DNA of 64,000 nucleotides from assembly GCA_937924895.1 (NCBI GenBank), contig CALEYP010000050.1:17162-81161 (forward strand), given 5' to 3'. Below the pieces are notes generated by a model. That model saw nothing but the letters and a program-made list of their open reading frames with translations. It was not told the origin of the DNA and did no database searches. The position numbers were made by a program, and so were the translations under genes. How positions within the stretch are numbered: position 1 is the stretch's first letter; each line of letters starts with the position of its first letter. The stretch comes from an uncultured Alphaproteobacteria bacterium. Its GTDB lineage: Bacteria; Pseudomonadota; Alphaproteobacteria; Puniceispirillales; Puniceispirillaceae. Below, one piece after another: positions 36,480 to 45,316 of this stretch.

Positions 36480-37649
36480 ATGTCGCACTTTATGTCAAAA
36501 TATCCAAGAATTAGCGATTTGCAGAAACAAGCTGAGAAGCGTTTGCCGCCTTTTGTTGGGGCGTATTTATTTGCAGGTACTGGCCAGAATGAGGCCCGTG
36601 ATCGCTCTGTTGACGATTATAGCGAAGTCTCACTCGTGCCGCGCTTGTTGCGAGGGCGAGTATCCCCATCATGTGCCACACAGTTTTGTGGCACGGAGTT
36701 TGCCGCCCCATTTTCAGTCGCCCCAATTGGCTTATCATCGCTGATTTGGCCTGGGTCAGAACGGGCGCTTGCCAAAGCAGCAAATGCGGCAGGTTATGGC
36801 TATGGGCTGAGCACCGTGGCAGGCGCGAATGTCGAAGAGATAGGCCCTCTCATTGGTGATAAAGGATTTTTCCAGCTTTATGCGGCGCATGATCCAGACA
36901 TTACCGCTGATTTGCTCTCGCGAGCCAAAAAAGCTGGCTTTACAAAATTGATTGTCACCGCAGATGTGCCTGGGCCAAGCCGGCGCGAAGAAATGCGCAT
37001 CGCAGGTGCCCCCATTGGTTCACGCTCTGAATCGGCGCCGACGGCTCGTGTTTTATGGCAGGCAATGCTTCATCCCTCCTGGTCTATGGCAGCTCTGCAA
37101 AATGGGGGGAAGTTTCGCTTTAAGAATTTAGAACCTTATGCGCCGCCAGAGTTATTGAATAATATTACACAATTCATCGGCAGCCAGCTCAATGGGTCTC
37201 TGACATGGGAGTATCTGGCAAAGATTCGCAAAATGTGGGATGGGCCTTTACTGATCAAAGGATTATTGCATAGTGAAGATTGTCACCGCGCCATTGCCCA
37301 TGGCGCAGATGGTATCATTATTTCCAACCATGGCGGTCGTCAGTTAGATGCTGTGCCGAGTTCAATCTCGCAGTTACCGGCTTTGCGTGAGCAACTGGGT
37401 GAGAATGTGACCATCGCGCTTGATAGTGGTGTCAGAAGCGGTCTTGATATTGTGCGGGCCCTCGCTTTAGGGGCTGATTTCTGCTTCCTCGGGCGAGCCT
37501 TTTTGATGGGGGTGGCGGCACTCGGTGCCCCAGGGGCAGCTCATACGGGCGCTATCCTGCAAGATGAGATTGAAAATGTGATGATGCAGCTTGGCGTGAC
37601 AACTATCGCGGAGCTAAAAGAGATTGAAACGCAGCATCCCTTTTTATAG
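36480..37649 (+). CDS. FMN-dependent alpha-hydroxy-acid oxidase/dehydrogenase (LldD/glycolate oxidase family)
   Basis: The 389-residue protein is a complete TIM-barrel FMN enzyme of the L-lactate dehydrogenase / glycolate oxidase family. The active-site His-Gly-Gly-Arg sits in IISNHGGRQLDAVPSS. The FMN phosphate site is in ALDSGVRSGLDIVRALALGA followed by FLGRAFLMG, and the active Lys is in LLIKGLLH. N-terminal PIGLSSLIWPGSE is also typical. It oxidises an L-2-hydroxy acid to the 2-oxo acid; the particular acid is not certain. The ATG at 36480 follows GAGGG. Confidence 0.9.
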   Translation: MSHFMSKYPRISDLQKQAEKRLPPFVGAYLFAGTGQNEARDRSVDDYSEVSLVPRLLRGRVSPSCATQFCGTEFAAPFSVAPIGLSSLIWPGSERALAKAANAAGYGYGLSTVAGANVEEIGPLIGDKGFFQLYAAHDPDITADLLSRAKKAGFTKLIVTADVPGPSRREEMRIAGAPIGSRSESAPTARVLWQAMLHPSWSMAALQNGGKFRFKNLEPYAPPELLNNITQFIGSQLNGSLTWEYLAKIRKMWDGPLLIKGLLHSEDCHRAIAHGADGIIISNHGGRQLDAVPSSISQLPALREQLGENVTIALDSGVRSGLDIVRALALGADFCFLGRAFLMGVAALGAPGAAHTGAILQDEIENVMMQLGVTTIAELKEIETQHPFL

Positions 37650-37739
37650 CGCACTCGTATGACTTAACAGATTGCGGCTCAACCGGTGATATGACACATT
37701 GTCGGTAATTGTCCGTAACCGGCAAAGATAGGCAAGACC

Positions 37740-38459
37740 ATGCAAGATGATACGACAGAGTTTGAACCGATCGACACATCAGAGGAAACAGGCGAGGGCG
37801 GCGATAGCGCGCCTGAGGATATGCCTCAAACTATGTTCCGGGTGATCGATGGCTCTTGCCCAGCCATTGAATGTGATATTCCTGCGCAAACATTATTACA
37901 TGCGCGCCGCGATAGTTTTTTGGCAAAGTCACCTAGTGTTGAGCTTGCCTCATCGCCGCAAGAGGGGTTTGTAGCACTTCATAATCACTCATCTGACACA
38001 GAATTGCTCTATTTGACGCCGAAGCAAGTGGGCGCCGTCATGGTGTTTGATTTATCACTTCATCGCCAAGGCCTCATTGTGGCCGCTCCTAATCTCTTGG
38101 CATATGATGCTGTGGTAGATTGTGACATTGTTTTGGATGTTTCCCTGCCATCTCGCTCGTCTTATCGCCTCTATCACTTGAAAGGGGCCGGTCGCATTGT
38201 GACATTTATGGCTGGTGACCTCTACCCGCTGACTTTGGCAGAGGATGATCAGCAACAAGTCAATGCTGATTTGCTAGCGGCAATGGAACCAAGTCTTGCC
38301 TTTGATTTGGGCCAGATTGATGCGGATATCTATGTCGCGCAATTGCAAGGCGCGGGGCGTATCTGGATGCAATCCATGCCATCTGATGCGCATCAAAATG
38401 CGCCAGAACAGCTAGCATCATCCGCGGCGCCTAAAAAATCCTTATTTTCACGCGGATAA
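37740..38459 (+). CDS. AIM24-like protein, function unknown
   Basis: A 239-residue cytoplasmic protein with an acidic, disordered first 30 residues. A double-stranded beta-helix-like region follows. It resembles AIM24 / TIGR00266-type proteins: tandem strands such as LLHARRDSFLAKSPSVEL, then the repeated glycine signature LKGAGRIVTFMAGD and LQGAGRIWMQSMP. The family role is unknown. The neighbouring downstream gene is GST-like, 27 bases away, so the two may be co-transcribed. Assignment is from motif pattern only. Confidence 0.6.
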   Translation: MQDDTTEFEPIDTSEETGEGGDSAPEDMPQTMFRVIDGSCPAIECDIPAQTLLHARRDSFLAKSPSVELASSPQEGFVALHNHSSDTELLYLTPKQVGAVMVFDLSLHRQGLIVAAPNLLAYDAVVDCDIVLDVSLPSRSSYRLYHLKGAGRIVTFMAGDLYPLTLAEDDQQQVNADLLAAMEPSLAFDLGQIDADIYVAQLQGAGRIWMQSMPSDAHQNAPEQLASSAAPKKSLFSRG

Positions 38460-38486
38460 GTCCCCCCAACCTCATAGGATTGTCTT

Positions 38487-39398
38487 ATGTCTGATTTGAT
38501 TTTTCATCATTATCCCCAATCGCCAGTCGCTGAGAAGGTGCGTGTGGCCTTTGGTATGAAGTCACTTAGTTGGCAGTCTGTTGAGATTCCGCGTTTGCCA
38601 CCTAAACCTCTTCTTATGCCATTAACAGGCGGGTATCGCCGGACACCTGTTGCACAGATTGGTGCTGATATTTATTGCGATAGCCAAAATATCTTCCGCA
38701 TGATGGATGAGAGACAAGAGGGACCGTCGCTTGTCACGCCGCAATCTATGATGTTCGCAAGCTGGCTTGAAAGCACAGTTTTTAGTCTGGCGCTGCGCGT
38801 TGTATTAACCCATGCCATGGATGGCGCACCGCCCGAATTTATCAAAGATAGAGGCAGCCTTTATTTTGATAAGGGCTGGACAGAAGCAGATATGAAAGCC
38901 GCTTTGCCAGCGACTACCCAACAGCTTCACGCCGCCTTATCTCTGGTAGAAGCCCAAGCAGGAGCGACGCCTTTTATGTATGGTGATAGGCCTTCTCAGA
39001 CTGATGCCAATATCCATTATTTGATGTGGTTTATCTCTGGCCGCTGGGATGGTGGGGCTGATTTCCTTGCCCCATTTGCGAAATTGCGGGCGATTGATGA
39101 GGCTGTGGTTGCTCTTGGACAAGGCAATGTCAGCGAAATAACAGGTGAAGAGGCCCTTGCGATTGCGAAGGCAGCAACCCCCACATCTCCCACTGGCATC
39201 ATGGTCCAAAATCATGATGGGTTAGCAGTTGGCGATGATGTGATGGTTCGTCAAGCAGGCCAAACCGCGGACCCTGACGTCACAGGCCGTTTGCGTTATA
39301 TTGATGATACACGTATCTCGCTTGATATCTCATCAGACGAAACCGGCGATATTGCCCTTCATCTTCCGGTCTTGGGATATGTTATTAAGAAGAAGTAA
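38487..39398 (+). CDS. Glutathione S-transferase family protein with C-terminal extension
   Basis: A 303-residue protein whose first 80 residues are a GST thioredoxin-fold domain (IFHHYPQSPVAEKVRVAFGMK, RRTPVAQIGADIYCDSQNI with the cis-Pro and Ser of the glutathione site). Helices of the alpha-helical domain follow to about residue 215. The last 80 residues form an unusual beta-rich extension (GLAVGDDVMVRQAG...) not part of a normal GST, which may be a small added domain. Substrate unknown. Its end overlaps the convergent yciB by 14 bases. Confidence 0.82.
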   Translation: MSDLIFHHYPQSPVAEKVRVAFGMKSLSWQSVEIPRLPPKPLLMPLTGGYRRTPVAQIGADIYCDSQNIFRMMDERQEGPSLVTPQSMMFASWLESTVFSLALRVVLTHAMDGAPPEFIKDRGSLYFDKGWTEADMKAALPATTQQLHAALSLVEAQAGATPFMYGDRPSQTDANIHYLMWFISGRWDGGADFLAPFAKLRAIDEAVVALGQGNVSEITGEEALAIAKAATPTSPTGIMVQNHDGLAVGDDVMVRQAGQTADPDVTGRLRYIDDTRISLDISSDETGDIALHLPVLGYVIKKK

Positions 39399-39924
39399 CA
39401 CGACCGCGCAGCGTAATGGGAATTTGCGCTGCCATAAATAGAGTGGTGGCTGGGGCGACGATAAAGACTTTAAAGGTCACCCAGCCATCATCCGATAATG
39501 TGCGCCATGCCCATTCGTTGGACACAGCAAGCACCATCATAAATAGCCCCCACCTCATGGTTAGTGTTAGCCAGACATCATCACGCAATGTGAATTGGCT
39601 GCCAAAAAATTGTTTCATCATTGGATGACCTGCAAGTCGACCAGCTAATAACACGCCGCCAAATGCTAGATTAAAGAGGGTGGGCTGAATTTTGATGAAA
39701 AGAGAGTCACCTGCGAGCCAAGCTGCCAGTGTGAAAAGGGCCGACAGAAACACTGAAAATAGGGCGAATCTCGCGATACGTCTTTCTTTGACATAGGTGA
39801 TTACCATAAAGATAGCTGCGGCAATCACTGCCCATAAAGCGCCCACAAAAATATCATAGAAGTGATTGCCCAAAAATAAAGCGAGCAGCGGGGTGATTTC
39901 ACCAAAAAAGAATAGAAGTCGCAT
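39385..39924 (-). CDS. yciB: Inner-membrane septation protein YciB (IspZ/IspA family)
   Basis: The 179-residue membrane protein has about five or six hydrophobic helices and the YciB pattern. This includes FFFGEITPLLALFLGNHF near the N-terminus, FIKIQPTLFNLAFGGVLLAG in the middle, and the conserved LRDDVWLTLTMRWGLFMMVLAVSNEW. YciB proteins act in envelope integrity and cell division in the inner membrane. It is a stand-alone gene here with a normal length. Confidence 0.92.
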   Translation of the reverse strand: MRLLFFFGEITPLLALFLGNHFYDIFVGALWAVIAAAIFMVITYVKERRIARFALFSVFLSALFTLAAWLAGDSLFIKIQPTLFNLAFGGVLLAGRLAGHPMMKQFFGSQFTLRDDVWLTLTMRWGLFMMVLAVSNEWAWRTLSDDGWVTFKVFIVAPATTLFMAAQIPITLRGRVTSS

Positions 39925-39968
39925 CTGTTATCACTACTCAGTCAATGACCTGCGCCAATCTGCGCCGA

Positions 39969-40427
39969 TCAATAAATCCCTGCATCAATGCCAGCCGCAA
40001 GTTGCCCTGATAGTTGTGCCGCTTCCTCACACATGCTGTCATTAAAGGGGCCATGCAATATGAGAGGTGGGGCAATCAAGCGCCATTTCAATGCTTGCGC
40101 AATGGCGTTCAGGCTACGCTTTGTCGCCGTGCCATCTAAACCAGCTTTAACATAAAAGGCCACTGGCATGCCCTGTTTCGCATCAAGCCACTGATTATAG
40201 CATCTATCAAACATATCTTTGGTTAGGCCTGCCATTGCGCCAATATTCTCAACCGTGCCAAGTACAAGCCCGCCGCAGTCATCAAGGCTTGTAGGAACAA
40301 CGTCAGTCGGCGAAAGGGAGATACAATGGACATCTTCGCCTGCATATTGTTGCATCGCGGCAAAAGAGGCTTGTGCAATCTGCAAGGCATTAGGCGAGGG
40401 TGTTTGCGCAATATGCAAGAGTTTCAT
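39969..40427 (-). CDS. Flavodoxin/NADPH-dependent FMN reductase-like protein
   Basis: A 152-residue flavodoxin-fold protein. It starts with the first strand MKLLHIAQTPSPNALQIA, where the loop after the strand would hold FMN phosphate, and has the DDCGGLVLGTVENIGAM and MPVAFYVKAGLDGTA segments that line the flavin site in this family. It probably acts as an FMN-dependent redox protein; no partner is adjacent. The N-terminal phosphate loop is less canonical than in true flavodoxins, so the precise subfamily is open. Confidence 0.7.
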   Translation of the reverse strand: MKLLHIAQTPSPNALQIAQASFAAMQQYAGEDVHCISLSPTDVVPTSLDDCGGLVLGTVENIGAMAGLTKDMFDRCYNQWLDAKQGMPVAFYVKAGLDGTATKRSLNAIAQALKWRLIAPPLILHGPFNDSMCEEAAQLSGQLAAGIDAGIY

Positions 40428-40474
40428 AATCTGCTAACCATACGCGTATAACGCTAAAACGCAATAAGGTTCAC

Positions 40475-40780
40475 ATGAAAAATCAACCACTCTCTCAATC
40501 TGAAATTGATAACTTATTCCAAGCCTTCCCCATGTGGGATGTGGATGAGGCGCAACAAAGTGCGACAGCTCATTTTTCATTTAAGACTTTTCAAATCGCC
40601 TTTGCTGTCATGACAGAAATTGCACTATTAGCTGAAAAATATGACCATCATCCCGAATGGTCCAATGTCTATGGGCGTCTTACCATCACAATGACAAGCC
40701 ACGATATCAAAGGGTTATCTGTGAAAGATGCTACCATGATCCCGCTCATCACCGCTATTGCAGAACGGCATCTGGCATAA
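40475..40780 (+). CDS. phhB: Pterin-4a-carbinolamine dehydratase
   Basis: The 101-residue protein has the PCD signature: FSFKTFQIAFAVMTEIALLAEKYDHHPEW, with the two adjacent His and the following Pro-Glu-Trp, and NVYGRLTITMTSHD. It dehydrates 4a-hydroxytetrahydropterin produced by aromatic amino acid hydroxylases and may also have regulatory roles. No phenylalanine hydroxylase is in the window. Its stop shares one base with the start of the next gene (TAATG). Confidence 0.92.
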   Translation: MKNQPLSQSEIDNLFQAFPMWDVDEAQQSATAHFSFKTFQIAFAVMTEIALLAEKYDHHPEWSNVYGRLTITMTSHDIKGLSVKDATMIPLITAIAERHLA

Positions 40781-41538
40781 TGGATGGCGCTCTTACCCCC
40801 TCAGATATGATAGCCCTGATTGGCGCTATTTACTTTGGGGCTGGGGTTATAAAGGGAGTGATTGGGCTAGGCCTACCCACAACCGCCATAACGTTTTTGA
40901 GCGTATTTTTCGCGCCCTTACTAGTGTTAGCGATTAATTTAATTCCCATGTTTATGGCAAATATCTGGCAATTTGCCAGAGCCCAGAAAAAGCGGGCTAT
41001 TATCAAGCGTTATCACCCCTTTGCCCTATCGTTGTTATTATCTATTTTTCTGTTTTCATTTATCACAGTGCGGATCCCTGTCGCTGGATTATCTTTCATC
41101 ATCGCCGCAACAATTATCGGATTTGCCCTTTATAATTTAGTAGGAAACTCCATCACCATCGCGCCCTCACATGACACAAAATGGCAGGTTCTATGTGGTG
41201 TAGCAGCTGGGTTATTAGGGGCTCTTACCTCTATGTGGGCAGTGCCATTATTGGTGTATCTGACGAGTTTGCGCTTACCCAAAGATGAATTTGTCAATGT
41301 GTCTGGCTATTTGCTCCTAGTCGGCTGCCTGCCACTTGCTATCGGTTATGTCGTTACAGGCATCATTACAAGTGCCATAGTGCCTTATGGCTTGTTTGCA
41401 GCCGCCATGGCGATTATTGGTTTTATGGTGGGGGAATATTTGCGTCGCTATGTGAATCAGCACGTATTTCGGCGCTTGGTATTATGGTTCTTTTTAGTCA
41501 TGGGGTTACGGATGGCAGCTTATGCTGTTCCCATTTAG
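40780..41538 (+). CDS. TauE/SafE family sulfite (anion) exporter
   Basis: A 252-residue membrane protein with about eight helices and the TauE/SafE layout. GAGVIKGVIGLGLPTTAITFL opens the first half, and GVAAGLLGALTSMWAVPLLVYL opens the second. I set the start at the ATG at 40780, coupled to phhB by a TAATG overlap; the frame is open further upstream but overlaps phhB. The family moves sulfite, sulfoacetate or related anions. Xsc, 10 kb away, releases sulfite, so sulfite export is a plausible but unproven role. Confidence 0.85.
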   Translation: MDGALTPSDMIALIGAIYFGAGVIKGVIGLGLPTTAITFLSVFFAPLLVLAINLIPMFMANIWQFARAQKKRAIIKRYHPFALSLLLSIFLFSFITVRIPVAGLSFIIAATIIGFALYNLVGNSITIAPSHDTKWQVLCGVAAGLLGALTSMWAVPLLVYLTSLRLPKDEFVNVSGYLLLVGCLPLAIGYVVTGIITSAIVPYGLFAAAMAIIGFMVGEYLRRYVNQHVFRRLVLWFFLVMGLRMAAYAVPI

Positions 41539-41547
41539 GAGGATGAC

Positions 41548-42450
41548 ATGTCAGGTCGCGCATGGCTGCTATTAGGACTTCTGTCCTTCATTTGGGGATC
41601 GTCTTTCCTCTTTATTGAGTTAGCGCTCGCTGTGATGGGGCCGTTGACGCTTGTCTTTTTTCGGGTCTTTATCGGCGCCATGGCGCTTTTGGCCTATCTC
41701 AGAGTGCGCGGTAAATCACTACCATCAGCTGCCTCTTTTTTGGTGGCGGCTGCTTTTATGGGGTTGCTAAATAATGCCATTCCCTTTTCGCTCATAGCCT
41801 ATGGGCAGGTTTTTATAACTGCGGGTCTTGCCTCAATTATAAATGCCAATACAGCCTTTTTTGGGGTCGTCGTCGCTGCTCTTTTTATTGCTGAGGAGAG
41901 ATGGCAATGGCATCGCGTGTTAGGCGTTATCGTCGGTGTAGGGGGCGTCATCACCATCATAGGTCCGGCAAGCCTTGTCAGTTTAGATGTGACCTCATTA
42001 GGGCAATTTGCCGTTGTTGTTGCGACCTTGTCTTATGCCTGCGCTTCGGTGTGGGGTAAGCTTCGCTTGGCTGGTTATGCTGGTGATAGCATCGCTGCTG
42101 CTACCTTGTTATCTGCTTCGATTATGATGATGCCTCTCATGCTCATCTTTGAGGGGATTCCGCGGTTTGAGATAACACTAACCCTTATCACTGTTTTTGT
42201 CGGATTAGGCGTATTGGGCACCTCTTTTGCCTATATTTTATATTTTCGCATATTGCAGCTGGCGGGGGCGTCAAATCTTATGCTGGTGACAATCATTGTC
42301 CCGCTATTTGCCGTGCTGTTAGATGCTGTATGGTTGTCACAATATTTATCGATGACAGAGATAGCGGGCTTTGTGATTGTGGCACTGGGTCTAGCTGTGA
42401 TGGATGGACGGCTGTTAGGCTACCTGCGAAAGCACGTAAAGACAAGATAA
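41548..42450 (+). CDS. EamA/DMT-superfamily permease (second copy)
   Basis: A 300-residue, ten-helix EamA-type transporter with a clear duplicated architecture. The first half begins LLLGLLSFIWGSSFLFIELAL, and the second half has SYACASVWGKLRLAGYA and ends near IVALGLAVMDG. The start follows AGGAGG. Substrate unknown. It is nine bases after the TauE-type gene and may share its transcript. Its 3' end overlaps the convergent azlD by 36 bases. Confidence 0.87.
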   Translation: MSGRAWLLLGLLSFIWGSSFLFIELALAVMGPLTLVFFRVFIGAMALLAYLRVRGKSLPSAASFLVAAAFMGLLNNAIPFSLIAYGQVFITAGLASIINANTAFFGVVVAALFIAEERWQWHRVLGVIVGVGGVITIIGPASLVSLDVTSLGQFAVVVATLSYACASVWGKLRLAGYAGDSIAAATLLSASIMMMPLMLIFEGIPRFEITLTLITVFVGLGVLGTSFAYILYFRILQLAGASNLMLVTIIVPLFAVLLDAVWLSQYLSMTEIAGFVIVALGLAVMDGRLLGYLRKHVKTR

Positions 42451-42726
42451 CCCACCAGCCAATGTCAGCAACACAGATTTTGTCCAAAAGGCGATAATAG
42501 CTGCCAACATTGCCGCCATAATCCGAGGGTTATTCTCAATCGGTGCAAGGGTGCCATCACTGATAAATACCTCAGAGATGATGATGGTAGATAGCACGGC
42601 AACGGGCACAAGGCGCATGGCAGCCTCTGCCCAGTCAGGTAATTGCCGCGGCATAGCAGGTGTGAGGAAGATAAAGCGCATCGCAAAGGTAATGAGGCCA
42701 CTTCCGATAATCAAAAACCAAATCAT
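42415..42726 (-). CDS. azlD: AzlD family small transport subunit (second copy)
   Basis: A 103-residue membrane protein with the AzlD pattern: AMRFIFLTPAMPRQLPDWAEAAMRLVPVAVLSTI followed by a second and third helix. It forms the small subunit of a branched-chain amino acid exporter with AzlC. The start overlaps the azlC stop by four bases (ATGA), showing translational coupling. Unlike the first copy at 13.4 kb it carries the well-conserved Arg-Phe and Pro-Ala-Met-Pro motifs. Confidence 0.87.
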   Translation of the reverse strand: MIWFLIIGSGLITFAMRFIFLTPAMPRQLPDWAEAAMRLVPVAVLSTIIISEVFISDGTLAPIENNPRIMAAMLAAIIAFWTKSVLLTLAGGLSCLYVLSQVA

Positions 42727-43418
42727 CTATCGCGCCTCTTTTCATAAAGATATGAGAGCGTGCCAGCAGAAATGCCCGTCATTGCGGCAAGCAATAGCCA
42801 GCTATTATAAGGAAGGTGTTGAAACTCAACAACAATCGTCCCCGCCGCAAGGATGGTAATGATTTCATGTCTTCCCTTGATGAGCGGTAGGACAATCACC
42901 ATGAAAATAAGCGGGATAGCAAATCCCAATTCAAGACTATCTGGAATCGCTGTCCCTGCTAATATACCAAGCGCTGTCGAGGCCTGCCAAAATGCCCATA
43001 GGGTAAAGCCAGAGCCAAGCAGATGATAATGCATATGCTCATTGGCCGGCCTGTTTTGATAACGCACAATGGAAACAGCATAGGCCTCATCTGTCATGAA
43101 ATAGGCAAGGATAAGGCGCCAAGTTAGCGGCTTGTCTCGCAAGTAAGGAGACAATGAGGCGGAATATAACAAATGGCGCGCATTGAGGGCTGCGACTGAT
43201 GAAAAGAGAACAAAGGCCGGGGCGGCAAGGGCGATCATTTGTGCAAAAATGATTTGGCTCGTCCCTGCAAATAAGATGGATGAAAGCAAAAAGGTTTGCC
43301 AAGGGGTTAGGCCGGCTTCTAACCCAAGTATACCAAACGCAGCACCAAAAGGGATGATGCCTATCATCAGGGGTAAAACATCTGTCACGCCAGCGCGCAA
43401 TTCACCTAATCGTGTCAT
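42723..43418 (-). CDS. azlC: AzlC family branched-chain amino acid exporter, large subunit (second copy)
   Basis: The 231-residue protein has the canonical AzlC features: a start MTRLGELRAGVTDVLPLMIG, then IPFGAAFGILGLEAGLTPWQ, the LNARHLLYSASLSPYL block with Asn-x-Arg-His, and YFMTDEAYAVSI. It exports branched-chain amino acids with AzlD. I use the ATG at 43418; the frame also opens at TTG 43430. This copy is closer to the family consensus than the first pair. Confidence 0.88.
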   Translation of the reverse strand: MTRLGELRAGVTDVLPLMIGIIPFGAAFGILGLEAGLTPWQTFLLSSILFAGTSQIIFAQMIALAAPAFVLFSSVAALNARHLLYSASLSPYLRDKPLTWRLILAYFMTDEAYAVSIVRYQNRPANEHMHYHLLGSGFTLWAFWQASTALGILAGTAIPDSLELGFAIPLIFMVIVLPLIKGRHEIITILAAGTIVVEFQHLPYNSWLLLAAMTGISAGTLSYLYEKRRDR

Positions 43419-43438
43419 CACCAAGTCCAATCAGCGGC

Positions 43439-43870
43439 TCATTCAGATGCAAAAATCTGCGCAGGATCCTTAAAGGACTTGAATTCAAGAGCATTGCCTG
43501 AGGGGTCATAGAAAAACATGGTCGCTTGTTCGCCGACTTCACCTTCAAACCTGATATGAGGCTCAATCAGGAATGAAATATCAGCATCTTGTAATGTCTG
43601 TGACAACTCATGCCAGGCTTGCCACTCTAAGATTGCACCAAAATGGCGAGAAGGAACCTTCTGACCATCGACGGGGTTGGTTTCTGCTGCGCTCAAATCA
43701 CCATCAACAAGATGAGCTGATAGCTGGTGACCAAAAAAATCAAAATCAATCCACCGGTCTGCGCGCCGTCCAACTTTACATCCGAGCAGCGATACAAAAA
43801 AATCTTCTGTCTCTGCAATATCGGTAACTGCAAACGCCAGATGAAACGGGGTGGGGCTTGTTTGTGACAT
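43439..43870 (-). CDS. VOC family (glyoxalase/dioxygenase-like) protein
   Basis: A 143-residue protein with two beta-alpha-beta-beta-beta modules of the vicinal oxygen chelate fold. It begins PFHLAFAVTDIAETEDFF and contains GCKVGRRADRWIDFDFFGHQLSAHL, RHFGAILEWQAWHEL and FFYDPSGNALEFKSF. Likely metal ligands are the His near the start, a His in the middle and the Glu in NALEFK. Homologues are annotated as bleomycin-resistance/dioxygenase-like and their substrates are mostly unknown. I prefer the ATG at 43870. Confidence 0.82.
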   Translation of the reverse strand: MSQTSPTPFHLAFAVTDIAETEDFFVSLLGCKVGRRADRWIDFDFFGHQLSAHLVDGDLSAAETNPVDGQKVPSRHFGAILEWQAWHELSQTLQDADISFLIEPHIRFEGEVGEQATMFFYDPSGNALEFKSFKDPAQIFASE

Positions 43871-44019
43871 AGTGAGGACCTGCAAAAATGGTTAAGCAAG
43901 CCTAAAAATGACATAAAAATACCAGTCATGAAAGAGCTTTTGCCGTGATTTTTCATCCCCTTTTATGGTAGCTAAAGGCAATAATGTCCCGCCATAGCCA
44001 ATAAATAGCGAGAGCCATC

Positions 44020-45216
44020 ATGTCACAACATATTAAATTTGCGCGTCATACTAACATGTCAGGTAAAACATGCCTTGTTAGAGTTGATTTCAATGTCCCG
44101 TTCCAAGAGGGACGAATTAGCGATGATACCCGTATTCAGCGCATCTTGCCTGGTCTTAAGCGATTGATGGGAGAGGGCGCGCGTCTAGTGCTGTTGTCTC
44201 ATTTGGGGCGCCCGAAGGGAGAGGTAAAGGCTGAGCTATCTTTGGCCCCTATTGCAGCTTATCTCCAAGATGTTCTCGGCACAGATGTGCCGCTGATTGC
44301 TGATGTGCTCTCAGAGGAGGCTGAAACGCAAATTAGCGCCCTGACAGATGGGGCTTTATGTGTCGCAGAAAATATCCGCTTTTACAAAGGGGAAGAGGCA
44401 AATGATGCCAGCTTTGCCAAATCACTCGCGCGTTTGGGCGATGTTTATATCGCTGATGCATTCTCCGCAGCGCATCGCGCGCATGCCTCAACAGAGGCAA
44501 TTACCGCCTATTTGCCATCCTACGCTGGTGATGCGTTGGCTGATGAATTAACAGCATTGGAACAAGCATTGCAGGCGCCAAAGCGCCCCGTGGTTGCTGT
44601 GGTTGGCGGGGCCAAGGTCTCAACTAAATTAGCCGTCTTAGAGAATCTCATCGAGAAAACAGATGCGATTATTCTTGGTGGCGGCATGGCTAATAGCTTC
44701 CTTGGTGCGCAAGGTGTTGATATGAAAGCCTCGCTCAGCGAGCCAGATTTGTTTGAAACCGCATCACGCATCATGGCCAAAGCCAAAGCCGCTAATTGCC
44801 AGCTGATCCTGCCAACAGATGGGCTCGCGGCAACGAAATTCGAGGCTCATGCCGACCATGCCGTCAAAGATAATGAGGCGCTTGTTGAGGGCGAGATGGT
44901 GCTTGATGTCGGGCCAGCCTCTATTGCTGCCGCAACAGATGTGATTGCAGGGGCCGCGACTATTTTGTGGAACGGGCCAATGGGCGCATTTGAAATCTCA
45001 CCTTTTGACCAAGCCACTATCGCCGTGGCCCAGGCTGTGGCAGCGCGTACACAGGCGGGGCAGTTGATTTCTGTGGCCGGTGGTGGTGATACTGTTGCGG
45101 CGTTGAATGTGGCCGGTGTTGCCGATAAATTCACCTATCTATCTTTGGCGGGTGGCGCCTTTTTGGAGTGGCTAGAGGGGAAAACATTGCCTGGCATTGC
45201 TGCTTTGTCTCGTTAG
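44020..45216 (+). CDS. pgk: Phosphoglycerate kinase
   Basis: A full-length 398-residue glycolytic enzyme. The signature RVDFNVPFQEGRISDDTRI is near the N-terminus, with LLSHLGRPKGE, the VVGGAKVSTK substrate motif, ILGGGMAN, and the ATP-binding LWNGPMGAFEISPF and SVAGGGDTVAAL in the C-terminal half. It transfers phosphate from 1,3-bisphosphoglycerate to ADP (or the reverse). No other glycolytic gene is adjacent. Confidence 0.96.
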   Translation: MSQHIKFARHTNMSGKTCLVRVDFNVPFQEGRISDDTRIQRILPGLKRLMGEGARLVLLSHLGRPKGEVKAELSLAPIAAYLQDVLGTDVPLIADVLSEEAETQISALTDGALCVAENIRFYKGEEANDASFAKSLARLGDVYIADAFSAAHRAHASTEAITAYLPSYAGDALADELTALEQALQAPKRPVVAVVGGAKVSTKLAVLENLIEKTDAIILGGGMANSFLGAQGVDMKASLSEPDLFETASRIMAKAKAANCQLILPTDGLAATKFEAHADHAVKDNEALVEGEMVLDVGPASIAAATDVIAGAATILWNGPMGAFEISPFDQATIAVAQAVAARTQAGQLISVAGGGDTVAALNVAGVADKFTYLSLAGGAFLEWLEGKTLPGIAALSR

Positions 45217-45233
45217 CAAGAGGCAAGGTAAGC

Positions 45234-45275
45234 ACACCCTTGTCAACGGCCATAATCAGGCCATTATTAGGGTGT
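45234..45275. other. Imperfect inverted repeat downstream of pgk
   Basis: ACACCCT and AGGGTGT are 28 bases apart and flank a second, inner pair of GGCC. This could form a stem-loop in the pgk-msrA gap. It lacks a T run, so its nature (weak terminator, leader structure or chance) is unclear. Confidence 0.25.
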
Positions 45276-45316
45276 AGCATCCAAACACTTGCAAGAAAGC
45301 ATGGAGAGGCGATCAG

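Noticed and set aside
40657..40779. Extended N-terminus of the TauE-type exporter
   Set aside because: It overlaps phhB in another frame and lacks membrane features; the coupled ATG at 40780 is preferred.
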